Of a stretch of 64,000 nt of DNA, positions 1 through 9,178 are shown one piece after another. Within the stretch, counting starts at the first letter, position 1; each line of letters begins with the position of its first letter. The notes beneath the pieces were generated by a model, which saw only the letters and a list, made by a program, of their open reading frames with translations, did no database searches and was not told the DNA's origin. A program made the translations under genes and the position numbers. Origin of the DNA: Nostoc sp. FACHB-280 (lineage in GTDB: Bacteria > Cyanobacteriota > Cyanobacteriia > Cyanobacteriales > Nostocaceae); assembly GCF_014697615.1 (NCBI RefSeq), contig NZ_JACJSD010000009.1:124001-188000 (forward strand), read 5' to 3'.

Positions 1-612
1 TTTGGAGTAATAACATCTAAGCTGAATCAGGGTACAGGCACAAAGTGGACTTGTGATTATAAACCTGTAGCGTTAGGTATTGGTGAAAAACCATACCTAT
101 CACAAATCAGAGAATACGATACAAAGGTTACTCAACTTGTCTCAGACTCTCAAAGATCGGCCAATACAGGGGATCTGCCCGCTCAAACTTCAGCCATCCT
201 TACCAAAATGTACGATACTCAGTGGGATATGGCAATGGCAATGACTGGGCTACCTCCTGAATACATACCACGAGTTATAGATTATGTAGGAAAACATCCT
301 ACGGGTAACACGCAAGATAGGAATGTACTTAATGCTGCTATTGAGAAGTTTAGTAACAGTGGAAAGGTGATAGACGAGAAGCTATACGCAGAGATGGTTG
401 AAGCTTCTAATATCATCAAAGAAGCTGCAAGAAGATATTTTCCTCAATTACCTAAACTTAAAGGTACACAGGTGGTGGCGAATTTGTCATCAGAGGTAGC
501 AACAAAGCTTGATGAGCTTCCTCCGGCGGAAGCTGGTAAGGCTGCGAAGTATGCGGCAGAGAGTCTGCCCGAAGTATGGAAAATAGCAAAAGGGCTTCCT
601 TGGCTTCGGTAG
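1..612 (+). CDS. C-terminal part of an unrecognised protein (5' end outside window)
   Basis: The frame is open from the first base to the TAG at 610-612, giving 203 residues with no start visible; the ATG at 208 is probably internal because the upstream codons read as ordinary protein (for example KPVALGIGEKPYLSQIREYD). The tail is helical and rich in Ala, Glu and Lys, ending in KIAKGLPWLR. I see no signal peptide, membrane segment, catalytic motif or repeat, and I do not recognise a family. It lies 167 bp upstream of the effector/STAND pair on the same strand, so it could belong to that accessory locus, but nothing in the protein proves a link. Confidence 0.6.
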   Translation, partial: FGVITSKLNQGTGTKWTCDYKPVALGIGEKPYLSQIREYDTKVTQLVSDSQRSANTGDLPAQTSAILTKMYDTQWDMAMAMTGLPPEYIPRVIDYVGKHPTGNTQDRNVLNAAIEKFSNSGKVIDEKLYAEMVEASNIIKEAARRYFPQLPKLKGTQVVANLSSEVATKLDELPPAEAGKAAKYAAESLPEVWKIAKGLPWLR

Positions 613-779
613 ACTCTCACAAATTACCTTGTAGGAATCATAGCGTAATTGTTTGCGATCGCTCTCCAATTAAGTGATCGCAACATCAACAGACCAAAAG
701 TATTCATTCAAAAAGTACTTTCTCATCAAGCAAATTCACAGTCAGAAGTTCACTTTCTAAATTTCAGGAGTTAAAAATC

Positions 780-1160
780 GTGGAACCAATTACACTTATT
801 CTCACTGCTTTAGCTGCTGGGGCTACTGCTGCTGCTAAAGATACAGCAGGAACAGCCGTGAAGGATGCCTATGAAGGTTTAAAGACGTTGATTAAGAATC
901 AGTTTGCAGGTGATCCCTTTGCACAAGGAATGGTCGATGCAAAACCAGAAGAAATTCAGGAAATAGAACGTTTTTTAAAAGACAAAATTATCAAAGCTGG
1001 TGTTGATAAAAATGATGACGTTTTAAAAAAAGCAGAGGAAATTAGGGAAATCATGAAAAAAGAAAATCCTGAAGGAGGTTCAACTGGTAAATATGAAGTT
1101 AATGTACAAGGCAGTAGGCAATTTCAAGTTGGGGATAACAACGTACAACACAATGCCTAA
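780..1160 (+). CDS. Small putative effector with C-terminal RHIM/BASS-like amyloid motif
   Basis: 126 residues from a GTG start at 780, with CAGGAG about 10 bases upstream. Residues 1-20 are hydrophobic and rich in small residues (LILTALAAGATAAA) and run into an amphipathic helix (to about 42), as expected of a membrane-active or oligomerising domain. Residues 55-97 are charged and helical. The last 20 residues change character completely (N, Q, V, G rich) and contain FQVGDNN at 115-121. The same heptapeptide is at residues 20-26 of the next gene, a STAND receptor. In known bacterial and fungal NLR amyloid systems, a receptor and a small effector carry matching prion-like motifs, and the receptor's motif seeds the effector's. 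By inference this is the executing (possibly membrane-permeabilising) partner. The toxic function is not demonstrated by the sequence. Confidence 0.7.
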   Translation: MEPITLILTALAAGATAAAKDTAGTAVKDAYEGLKTLIKNQFAGDPFAQGMVDAKPEEIQEIERFLKDKIIKAGVDKNDDVLKKAEEIREIMKKENPEGGSTGKYEVNVQGSRQFQVGDNNVQHNA

Positions 1161-1511
1161 AGTTAATATCAATTAATATTTAATATCTGTGAGTAAGGTG
1201 TGAACTTTGACTTCAATTAATCAAGCAATCTTCTTATACTTTTGATGGTCGCTTGAAAAGCACCTATGTTGTGGGAATAACCTTAAACTTTGTAATTTTC
1301 CGTAGGTGTGGTGCTGAAATTTTATTTAAAGGCCAGAAATTGGCTTGTACATCAACACTTACAGACATTTACCGCCTTAATTTTAAAACTAAGGCTCAAA
1401 CGTTAATACTAACGACTGTTGTTATTGTCTAGTAAAAGTTTCAACCTTATTCACAGATTTATCCATTATATTCAGTGATAAAAAGGCAAATTTAGAAGAG
1501 CCACTTACCCT
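1161..1511 (+). other. AT-rich spacer between effector and STAND genes
   Basis: 351 bp without a convincing gene. I see no terminator with a T-run. The spacing is long enough for the receptor to have its own promoter, so co-transcription with the effector is possible but not shown. Confidence 0.5.
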
Positions 1512-4500
1512 ATGAACACTTCTAATATTGGTCAAACAAATAGTATACAAGTCACGCAATCAACGGCATTTCAAGTAGGTGATAACAATAGACAAACAAA
1601 CATATTTTATGGTGATGATCCGGAAGAAGAGAAAGTATCTGACACTATCGATGAAAATTCTCCCTATCTAGGGTTAGAGTCATTTACTGCTAATGATTCT
1701 AATCGATTTTATGGTAGAAAAAAGCTCATCATTGAGTTATTAGAACACTTAGAAAATAATAATTTAATTTTCCTATTGGGGGCATCAGGTAGTGGTAAAT
1801 CTTCCTTAGTAAAAGCAGGAATTATTCCTAAATTTTCTCAGAAAACCAAACTATTTGCTGAACTTAGTTTTGTTCCTGGCGATGATCCATTTGACGCTTT
1901 TTTTGATGAATTACAAACATCCGTTCCTAAACAATTAAAATTTTATAATAAATCTGAAATCAAAAAAATTATTAAAACGGTTGACAACCTCAAATTAAAT
2001 TCGTCTAGTATTATTGAAAAATTAAGATATGGCAAAAATGATTCTTGGATAATTTTTATTGATCAATTTGAAGAAATATTTAGCCAAACGACTGATGAAA
2101 ATGAGCGGATACTTTTTATTAACAACTTAAATTCTTTAATTAATTTACAGTCAGAAGGACAAGATAATTACCTGAAAATTATTTTGGCAATGCGAACAGA
2201 CTTTTTAGATCATCTCACTCCTTTTCCAGAGTTCCAAAAGGCAATTGAAGGTAATATACGTTTTATAACAGAAATGACAGATAGAGAATTGAAGTTAGTC
2301 ATAAGGAATCCGGCTGCGACTCATGGAGTAAACGTTGATAAGGAATTGATTGAAGAAATTATTAATGATTTTCGTGGCAAATCTCGGTCTTTGCCTCTGT
2401 TGCAATATACGCTTGATTTATTGTGGCAAAAACATAATTTATCTGATAGATTTCTCAATAAAGAAACCTATAAAAATTTAGGGCGTGTTGGGGGTGCATT
2501 ACAACAGCAAGCGGAGAAAATATATAAACTATTTGAATCACAAGGACAAGGGAAAGCAGTTGAAGATATTTTTATTAAGTTAATCACCATTACAGGGGAT
2601 GGAAAGAGAGTTAGTAAACGGGAAAATAAGTCTAAATTTATCAGTGAAGATGAAGCTTTAGCAACAATTGTTAATGAGCTAATTAATGACCATCGTTTAT
2701 TAATTAGTGGTCGTCAAAAAGACACGGTAGAAATTGCTCATGAAGCTTTGATTGATTCTTGGTCACGTTTGCAGGATTGGATCACAAAACATGAAGAACA
2801 GATTATTTTAGAAAGACAATTAAAAGAATCGGCGACTATTTGGCAAAAATTTAAACCTGATCAAAAAAAAGCAGTTAGTGAATTATGGCGTGGCTTTAAA
2901 TTAGAAAGAGTTTTAGAGTTACAGAAAGAAAAAGCTTTTGGAGAATTAGAACCCTATATTAATGAGTTTATTAAAGCTAGTATTGATGATCGCAATCGAC
3001 AACTGGTTCAGGAACAAGAAAACCAAGAACGTGAAAGACATCTAACGCAAGTTAATTTAGAAAAGGAGGTTGCTGCTGCAATTGCTAACTCACGGAACGA
3101 TTTAAGCAATAACAATAATCTGGAAGCATTAACTAAACTGATAGAGGTAGGAAAAATACTGCAAAAATCACCCGATAGTAAAATTAGTGCAGATATAAAA
3201 TTGCATTTTCTAATAACTTTTGGGCAAATATTTAACGAAATTGCAGAAAAGAATAGTTTTCAGGGACACAAAGATTGTATCTCAGGGGTAAGCTTTAGTC
3301 CCGATAGTCAAATAATTGCTTCTTCTAGTGATGACAAAACTGTCAAGCTGTGGAGCATTAATGGGGATTTGTTACAAACTTTAAATGGACATGAAGATGA
3401 GGTGATGGATGTCAGTTTTAGCCCCGATGGCGAAATGCTTGCCTCTGCAAGTCGGGATAAAACCATTAAACTTTGGAAAAAAACCACAGACGCTACTACC
3501 CAGTGGATACTAGATAAAACTCTACAAGGCCATAGTCATCGGGTGATTGGTGTTAGCTTCAGCCCAGACAGTCAAATAATTGCTTCTGCAAGTCAAGATA
3601 AAACCGTCAGGCTTTGGAACCGAAATGGAACTTTGTTAAATATTTTTAGTGGTCATGAAGATGGTGTGATCAATGTGGCGTTTAGTCCAGACGGTAAGCT
3701 GATTGCTTCTGCTAGTAAAGACCACACTATAAAACTTTGGGATTTATTAGAAAAAAAAGAGCTAAAGGGCATTCCTAAAGAGCATTCTCACGAAGTTTCA
3801 GCAGTAAGTTTTGGAAGTGATAGCAAAACTCTAATTTCATGTGGCTGGGATAACTATGTTAGGTTTTGGAAGCGTAATGGAAATGTTACATCAATGATAA
3901 ATAAACAATATCACATAGAAAAATTTAATTATGTTACGTTCAGCCCAGATGGTGAAACAGTCGCCGCAGCCAGCGAAGATGGTCTGATTACTCTCTGGGA
4001 CAAAAATTGTAATTTTAAAATAATTTTTAAGGGAAATAAAAAAAGCGTCACAAAAGTTAGTTTTAGTGCTGATAGCAAAACTCTTGTTTCTGGTAGTCTT
4101 GATGGAACTATAAAAATTTGGGATTGTACTAGAAAATTTAATGGACATTCTAGTGAAATTTTCAAGATTGATTTTAGCTTGGATGGTGAGACAATTGTTA
4201 CAGCTAGTGCAGATGGAACTGTCAAACTTTGGCAGCGTAATAGTGAACTGCTAAGTAGCTTTCCAGTTAACGATAACAGTATTGATCTTAAAATAAACCC
4301 AAAACGAGACATTATTGCTACAGCTAGTCAAAATGAAGTAAAAATTTGGAATTTTAAAGGCAAGAAGCAAGAAAGCTTTTCAGAATATAACAGCCTTGTC
4401 AGGAGCATCAACTTTAATCCAGAAGGAACAGAGATTGCAATAGGCTATGTTGATGGAACGGTAATACTTTGGAATATTGATGATGATGAAAATAGAGTTT

Positions 4501-5078
4501 TAGCAAAGCATACTGAGCAAGTCAATATGCTCACTTTCAGCCCTCAAGGAACAATGATTGCTACAGCTAGTGCTGACAAGACTATAAAGCTATGGGATCT
4601 TAACGGTGAATCACTTGCCCATAGAGAGTATGAAAATTATGCTTATTATGTTAGTTTTAGTCATGATGGTGGACTAATTGCCACAGCTAATATGACAGCT
4701 AATAAAACTCACCAAATAGAAATTTGGAAGGCTAATAATAATAATATTTATAAGCAAACACCTCTAGGAAATTTTGACAAAAAGGTGATGAGTATTGGTT
4801 TTATTTCTGATAGTAATATTGTTGCGTCAATTAGCGAACATCAAACTATAACACTTTGGAATACTGCTGATGGAAGGTTACTAAAGAGTATTGAAGGAAA
4901 TAATAACTCTTCAGTTAGTGCTGCTTGTATTTTTAGCTCACAGAATGATAAAAGTGCGATCGCTGTAGCTAATTCTGAGAATAGAATTAGTTTATGGAGC
5001 TTAAGCTTAGATGAATTATTAAGTAATAGCAACAACCAAATTAGTGATTATACAAAGCGTCTAAGCGACCCAAGTTAA
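1512..5078 (+). CDS. STAND NTPase receptor with N-terminal amyloid motif and 14 WD40 repeats
   Basis: 1188 residues. Residues 1-35 are an N/Q/T-rich leader with FQVGDNN at 20-26, repeating the motif at the end of the upstream effector. A STAND NTPase follows, opening with the PYLGLESF / RFYGRKK signature; Walker A is GASGSGKSS (90-98) and Walker B is IIFIDQFEE (180-188). A helical region reaches about residue 580. From about 582 to 1165 I count 14 WD40 repeats (typical cores FSPDG, IASAS, KTIKLW), enough for two seven-bladed propellers; repeats 9, 12, 13 and 14 are degenerate. By family analogy the propellers sense a ligand, the NTPase oligomerises, and the clustered N-terminal motifs template the effector. 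Codon use looks AT-rich compared with the following housekeeping gene. The ligand is unknown. Confidence 0.88.
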   Translation: MNTSNIGQTNSIQVTQSTAFQVGDNNRQTNIFYGDDPEEEKVSDTIDENSPYLGLESFTANDSNRFYGRKKLIIELLEHLENNNLIFLLGASGSGKSSLVKAGIIPKFSQKTKLFAELSFVPGDDPFDAFFDELQTSVPKQLKFYNKSEIKKIIKTVDNLKLNSSSIIEKLRYGKNDSWIIFIDQFEEIFSQTTDENERILFINNLNSLINLQSEGQDNYLKIILAMRTDFLDHLTPFPEFQKAIEGNIRFITEMTDRELKLVIRNPAATHGVNVDKELIEEIINDFRGKSRSLPLLQYTLDLLWQKHNLSDRFLNKETYKNLGRVGGALQQQAEKIYKLFESQGQGKAVEDIFIKLITITGDGKRVSKRENKSKFISEDEALATIVNELINDHRLLISGRQKDTVEIAHEALIDSWSRLQDWITKHEEQIILERQLKESATIWQKFKPDQKKAVSELWRGFKLERVLELQKEKAFGELEPYINEFIKASIDDRNRQLVQEQENQERERHLTQVNLEKEVAAAIANSRNDLSNNNNLEALTKLIEVGKILQKSPDSKISADIKLHFLITFGQIFNEIAEKNSFQGHKDCISGVSFSPDSQIIASSSDDKTVKLWSINGDLLQTLNGHEDEVMDVSFSPDGEMLASASRDKTIKLWKKTTDATTQWILDKTLQGHSHRVIGVSFSPDSQIIASASQDKTVRLWNRNGTLLNIFSGHEDGVINVAFSPDGKLIASASKDHTIKLWDLLEKKELKGIPKEHSHEVSAVSFGSDSKTLISCGWDNYVRFWKRNGNVTSMINKQYHIEKFNYVTFSPDGETVAAASEDGLITLWDKNCNFKIIFKGNKKSVTKVSFSADSKTLVSGSLDGTIKIWDCTRKFNGHSSEIFKIDFSLDGETIVTASADGTVKLWQRNSELLSSFPVNDNSIDLKINPKRDIIATASQNEVKIWNFKGKKQESFSEYNSLVRSINFNPEGTEIAIGYVDGTVILWNIDDDENRVLAKHTEQVNMLTFSPQGTMIATASADKTIKLWDLNGESLAHREYENYAYYVSFSHDGGLIATANMTANKTHQIEIWKANNNNIYKQTPLGNFDKKVMSIGFISDSNIVASISEHQTITLWNTADGRLLKSIEGNNNSSVSAACIFSSQNDKSAIAVANSENRISLWSLSLDELLSNSNNQISDYTKRLSDPS

Positions 5079-5227
5079 CATTACGTCTACGCATTTAATA
5101 CTTGAATCAGACAGATATCTGAACAACACAAAGTAGAACCCCTCTGAACTCCGAATATTCATATCATGTTAAAAGCGATCGCCCTTGGATAAATATCTGC
5201 AATATCAAGCGATCGCTTCTCATTACT

Positions 5228-6646
5228 TTAAGATTCTGTCTTCAAGGGTACAATGCTACTCATCTGTTCTAGATTTAGCACTTCAGCTAATTCCGCTTCT
5301 GTCATTAGCCCTTTTTCTAAAACAATCTGTCGCAAGGATTTACCAGTTGCTAATGATTCTTTGGCGACTTCCGCAGCATTGAGATAGCCAATATGAGTGT
5401 TGAGTGCGGTGACTAAAGCTAAACTACCTTCGGCGTAGGCTAAACAGCGTTCCCTGTTGGCAGTAATATTTTGAATGCAGCGTTCTGTCAGCACGGCGAT
5501 GGTATTACCGAGAATTTCGATGCTGTGAATCAAGTTATAGGCAATTAACGGCATCATCACATTCAATTCTAATTGTCCCGCTTGGGCGGCAAGAGCGATC
5601 GCACTATCGTATCCCATCACTTGGAAACACACCATTGATGTCATCTCTGCCATGACTGGGTTATATTTTCCTGGCATAATTGAGGAACCTGGTTGGACTG
5701 GGGGAAGTTGAATTTCTTTTAAACCAGTTTTCGGGCCGGAGTCCATCAACCGCAAATCGTGGGATATTTTGACTAAATCCTGGGCTAAGTTGCGTAAAGC
5801 CCCAGAAACACTGACAAATGGTGCCATACTTTGCATTGCTGCCATTAACTGCGGCGCAGGTTCTAAAGGCATATTCAGTAATTCTGAAAGAACTTCCACC
5901 ACACGGGCGCGATATAAAGGATGGGTATTCATCCCCGTACCCGACGCACTACCACCCAAACCCAGCACCATCAAATCTCCAGAAGCGGTGTAGATGCGGT
6001 TTTGATGATCTGTGAGAATTTGCGCCCAAGCTGCAAAAGTATCACCCAAACGCACAGGTACAGCGTCTTGCATGTGGGTTCTGCCAGATTTGACGATATC
6101 TTGAAATTCTACCCCTTTGCTTTCTAAGGCGGCGATCGCTTTTTCTAAAGCTGGGTGTAATGTATGAGTCAGTGCTAATAAACCACCAATGCGAATTGCT
6201 GTCGGGATGACATCATTGGTAGACTGCCCATAGTTTACATGGTCGTTAGGATTAACTTTTTTGTAATTACCTTTTTCGTCACCGAGAATTTCTAACGCCC
6301 GATTTGCCAAGACTTCGTTAACATTCATGTGGTGGGAAGTTCCCGCACCAGCTTGATAAACATCTACCACAAATTGGTCGCGTAATTGTCCAGCCAAGAT
6401 TTCATCGGTGGCTTTAACAATTGCTTGACTAATCTCTGGGGAAATGCAGTCTAATTCACCGTTGACAATTGCAGTAGCTTTTTTAATGAGTAAGCAAGCA
6501 TCTACGTAAGTATGTAAGGGCTTTAAACCACTGATTGGGAAATTTTCTGTAGCCCGTAGAGTTTGGATGCCGTAATAAACATTACTAGGAATTTGGCGAT
6601 CGCCCATTGAGTCGCGCTCAATGCGAAAATTTATATTGTCAGTCAT
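5228..6646 (-). CDS. aspA: Aspartate ammonia-lyase (aspartase/fumarase superfamily)
   Basis: 472 residues, the usual length for the family. The superfamily loop GSSIMPGKYNPVMAE is present at about two-thirds of the protein, with the mobile catalytic Ser; SGRTHMQDAVP and the TSHHMNVNEV segment supply other active-site residues. It should convert L-aspartate reversibly to fumarate and ammonia in the cytoplasm. The sequence after the loop (MVCFQVMGYD) and the C-terminal LMTEAELAEVLN segment resemble aspartases more than class II fumarases, where PGKVNPTQ is usual. Fumarase remains the alternative because the two cannot be separated with certainty by eye. It is a single gene, opposite in strand to its left neighbour. 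Confidence 0.78.
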   Translation of the reverse strand: MTDNINFRIERDSMGDRQIPSNVYYGIQTLRATENFPISGLKPLHTYVDACLLIKKATAIVNGELDCISPEISQAIVKATDEILAGQLRDQFVVDVYQAGAGTSHHMNVNEVLANRALEILGDEKGNYKKVNPNDHVNYGQSTNDVIPTAIRIGGLLALTHTLHPALEKAIAALESKGVEFQDIVKSGRTHMQDAVPVRLGDTFAAWAQILTDHQNRIYTASGDLMVLGLGGSASGTGMNTHPLYRARVVEVLSELLNMPLEPAPQLMAAMQSMAPFVSVSGALRNLAQDLVKISHDLRLMDSGPKTGLKEIQLPPVQPGSSIMPGKYNPVMAEMTSMVCFQVMGYDSAIALAAQAGQLELNVMMPLIAYNLIHSIEILGNTIAVLTERCIQNITANRERCLAYAEGSLALVTALNTHIGYLNAAEVAKESLATGKSLRQIVLEKGLMTEAELAEVLNLEQMSSIVPLKTES

Positions 6647-6783
6647 AGTATTGTCTGGATGATCTCGAAATACAGATCATGCCACGTAAATGGCACTCAC
6701 GCCCTTTTTACTATGTACAATCTTCCAAACTCAAATCAATTTATTTAAGTTAACCTAAGTTTAAACACGCACAGGTAAATATT

Positions 6784-7350
6784 ATGATTAAAACACCAAC
6801 TCGCCGACTCTCTTTAGAGGAATTTTTACAATTACCAGAAACTAAACCAGCAAGTGAATATATCGATGGTGAAATTATTCAAAAACCTATGCCACAAGGT
6901 AAACATAGTAGACTTCAAGGTGAATTAGCAACTGCGATTAATCATGTAACAGAACCCAAAAAAATTGCCCTAGCTTTTCCAGAATTACGTTGTACTTTTG
7001 GCGGACGTTCCACTGTTCCAGATGTCGCGGTATTTGCTTGGAATCGGATTCCTGTAGATGAAAAAGGCAATATCGCCAATGTTTTTAATACATACCCAGA
7101 TTGGACAATTGAAATTATCTCTCCTGAACAAAAAAGTAGCACCAAAGTTACCAAAAACATTTTACATTGTTTAAATCATGGTACTAGCTTAGGTTGGTTA
7201 ATTGATCCAGAAGAAAATTGTGTTTTAGTTTATCCGCCACACCAGCAAATTATATATTTAGATAACGAAGAAGATATATTGCCAGTTCTCGATTTAGTCA
7301 GTGATTTAAATTTGACATTGGGGCAATTATTTGGTTGGTTAAAGTTATAA
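6784..7350 (+). CDS. Uma2 family (DUF820) putative endonuclease
   Basis: 188 residues. It has the Uma2 layout: an N-terminal LSLEEFLQLPET segment, YIDGEII near residue 25, HSRLQGELATAI, then the PD-(D/E)xK-like core VPDVAVFAW and WTIEIISPEQ, and a C-terminal GQLFGWLKL. This restriction-endonuclease-like fold is greatly expanded in filamentous cyanobacteria; its biological role is largely unknown and no partner gene is visible. It ends 20 bp before pgsA on the same strand, so co-transcription is possible but probably accidental. Confidence 0.85.
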   Translation: MIKTPTRRLSLEEFLQLPETKPASEYIDGEIIQKPMPQGKHSRLQGELATAINHVTEPKKIALAFPELRCTFGGRSTVPDVAVFAWNRIPVDEKGNIANVFNTYPDWTIEIISPEQKSSTKVTKNILHCLNHGTSLGWLIDPEENCVLVYPPHQQIIYLDNEEDILPVLDLVSDLNLTLGQLFGWLKL

Positions 7351-7370
7351 ATAATTCCTCAACCTACATC

Positions 7371-7883
7371 ATGACTCTACCTAATTGGATTACTTTTTCT
7401 CGCCTTCTCGGTGTCCCATTTTTGCTTTATGGTTTGTACAACCCAACAGCCCAAGCTAGATGGATATGTTTGGCGATTTTTCTTGTGGCGGCGCTGACAG
7501 ACTGGTTAGATGGCTATTTGGCGCGAAAACTCAACCAAATTAGTGATTTGGGTAAATTTTTAGATCCTTTGGTAGATAAATTTTTGGTACTTGCACCGTT
7601 GATGGTGTTGATTGAATTAGGGAAAGTGCCAGCGTGGGGAGTGTTTTTGATTTTAGCGCGAGAATTAGCGATCGCAGGTTGGCGAGTTAACCAAACAAAA
7701 ATTTCGGGGGCAAATATTTGGGGTAAGCTTAAGACTGTAAGTCAAATAGTAGCGATCGCATTTTTGATTGCACCTTTATCATCAGAATGGCAAACTCCTG
7801 CATTAATCGCCTTTTGGGTTTCTGTAGCATTGACTTTAATATCGGGGTTAATTTATCTTTTACCAGCAAAGGCTGAGGTATAA
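7371..7883 (+). CDS. pgsA: CDP-diacylglycerol--glycerol-3-phosphate 3-phosphatidyltransferase
   Basis: It makes phosphatidylglycerol phosphate, the precursor of phosphatidylglycerol in thylakoid membranes. The CDP-alcohol phosphotransferase signature DG-x2-AR-x8-G-x3-D-x3-D is complete (DGYLAR ... GKFLDPLVD), and several hydrophobic segments mark an integral membrane protein. The frame is open from a GTG at 7335, but MTLPNWITFSRLLG at 7371 is the conserved N-terminus of the family, so I start there (170 residues). It is the last gene before a convergent gene (rfbB). Confidence 0.88.
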   Translation: MTLPNWITFSRLLGVPFLLYGLYNPTAQARWICLAIFLVAALTDWLDGYLARKLNQISDLGKFLDPLVDKFLVLAPLMVLIELGKVPAWGVFLILARELAIAGWRVNQTKISGANIWGKLKTVSQIVAIAFLIAPLSSEWQTPALIAFWVSVALTLISGLIYLLPAKAEV

Positions 7884-8018
7884 GCAAAGTTAACGCAAAG
7901 AGGTGGAAAGTATCTCGCAACCTCGTATTCATATCAGATAATTTAACCTTGTAAATCTCTTTGCAACTTTACTTACTTTGCCATTGATTTCCTTAGCTCC
8001 CAGCTAAAGTTAAACCTT

Positions 8019-9092
8019 TCATTTGGCTTGGCGATTTTCGTAGTTTTGTTGTAACCAATTCTGGTAAGCACCTGAACGTACTTGATTGACCCAATTAGAA
8101 TTATCTAAATACCATTGCACTGTTTTTAGTAATCCACTATCAAAATTTTCTTTTGGTTGCCAACCTAATTCACTAAAAATTTTATCGCAATCGATTGCAT
8201 ATCTTCTATCATGTCCTGGGCGGTCTGGAACAAAAGTCATCAAAGATGAATGTCGCAAATCAGATTTCGGCACTAATTCATCAAGAATGGTACAAATTTT
8301 TTCTACTACTGTTAAATTTGTTTGTTCATTTAGTCCTCCAATATTATAAGTTTCACCAATTGTCCCCTTTTGCAAAACCAGATAGATAGCTTCACAATGG
8401 TCAATCACATAAAGCCAATCTCGAATATTCTGCCCATCACCATATATAGGTAAAGGCTTACCATCTAAAGCATTCAGAATAGTCAAAGGAATTAACTTTT
8501 CGGGAAATTGACGCGGCCCATAGTTATTAGAACAATTGGTAGTTAAATTAGGTAAACCGTAGGTGTGATAGTAAGCTCGGACAAAATGATCAGATGCAGC
8601 TTTAGATGCTGCATAAGGACTATTAGGTGCATAAGGAGTATCTTCTCGAAAGGCTGGGTCTTGTGTGCTTAATGAGCCGTATACTTCATCTGTAGAAACG
8701 TGTAGAAACCGAAATTGCTGCTGATTTTGCGGTGATAACTTTTGCCAATAAAAACGAGTTGCTTCCAATAAATTAAATGTACCGACTACATTAGTTTGAA
8801 TAAATGTTTGGGGGCTAAATATAGAACGGTCAACATGAGTTTCGGCAGCAAAGTTAATAATTGCATTTGGTTGATATTTATCTAGTAAATAACTCACTAG
8901 TTCAACGTTACCAATATCTCCTTGCACAAAATGGTAATTTGGGTCAGCTTGGAGTTGGGCTAAATTTTCTAAATTACTAGCGTAAGTTAATTTATCTAAA
9001 TTAATTATATTAAACCAATTATTTTGCCGAGCTAAAAGAATAAAATTAGCACCAATAAATCCGGCTCCACCTGTTACTAATACTGTCTGCAT
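8019..9092 (-). CDS. rfbB: dTDP-glucose 4,6-dehydratase
   Basis: 357 residues, extended SDR family. It has the N-terminal NAD-binding GGAGFIGANF, the catalytic STDEVYG (Thr-Asp-Glu) and the YAASKAASDHFVRAYYHTYG motif (Tyr-x3-Lys), then TNCSNNYGPRQFPEKLIP, all diagnostic of RmlB/RfbB. It converts dTDP-glucose to dTDP-4-keto-6-deoxyglucose, the entry to dTDP-rhamnose and other deoxysugars. rmlA, rmlC and rmlD are not in the window, so the pathway must be completed elsewhere. The C-terminal 20 residues (YQNWLQQNYENRQAK) are slightly longer than usual. Confidence 0.93.
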   Translation of the reverse strand: MQTVLVTGGAGFIGANFILLARQNNWFNIINLDKLTYASNLENLAQLQADPNYHFVQGDIGNVELVSYLLDKYQPNAIINFAAETHVDRSIFSPQTFIQTNVVGTFNLLEATRFYWQKLSPQNQQQFRFLHVSTDEVYGSLSTQDPAFREDTPYAPNSPYAASKAASDHFVRAYYHTYGLPNLTTNCSNNYGPRQFPEKLIPLTILNALDGKPLPIYGDGQNIRDWLYVIDHCEAIYLVLQKGTIGETYNIGGLNEQTNLTVVEKICTILDELVPKSDLRHSSLMTFVPDRPGHDRRYAIDCDKIFSELGWQPKENFDSGLLKTVQWYLDNSNWVNQVRSGAYQNWLQQNYENRQAK

Positions 9093-9178
9093 ACAATTTA
9101 ATCTATAATAAAATTCAAAAAATAATCGAATAATTTAAGCTAACACGAGCAAAAACCAATAATTAGCTTATCATCTGG

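Noticed and set aside
3891-4312. Two overlapping antisense frames inside the WD40 region
   Set aside because: They lie on the opposite strand of a clear repeat protein, show Ser/Leu-rich composition expected from reverse reading of WD40 codons, and lack a Shine-Dalgarno.
5228-6646. Naming the lyase fumarase (fumC)
   Set aside because: The mobile-loop context and C-terminus fit aspartase better; kept as a stated alternative.
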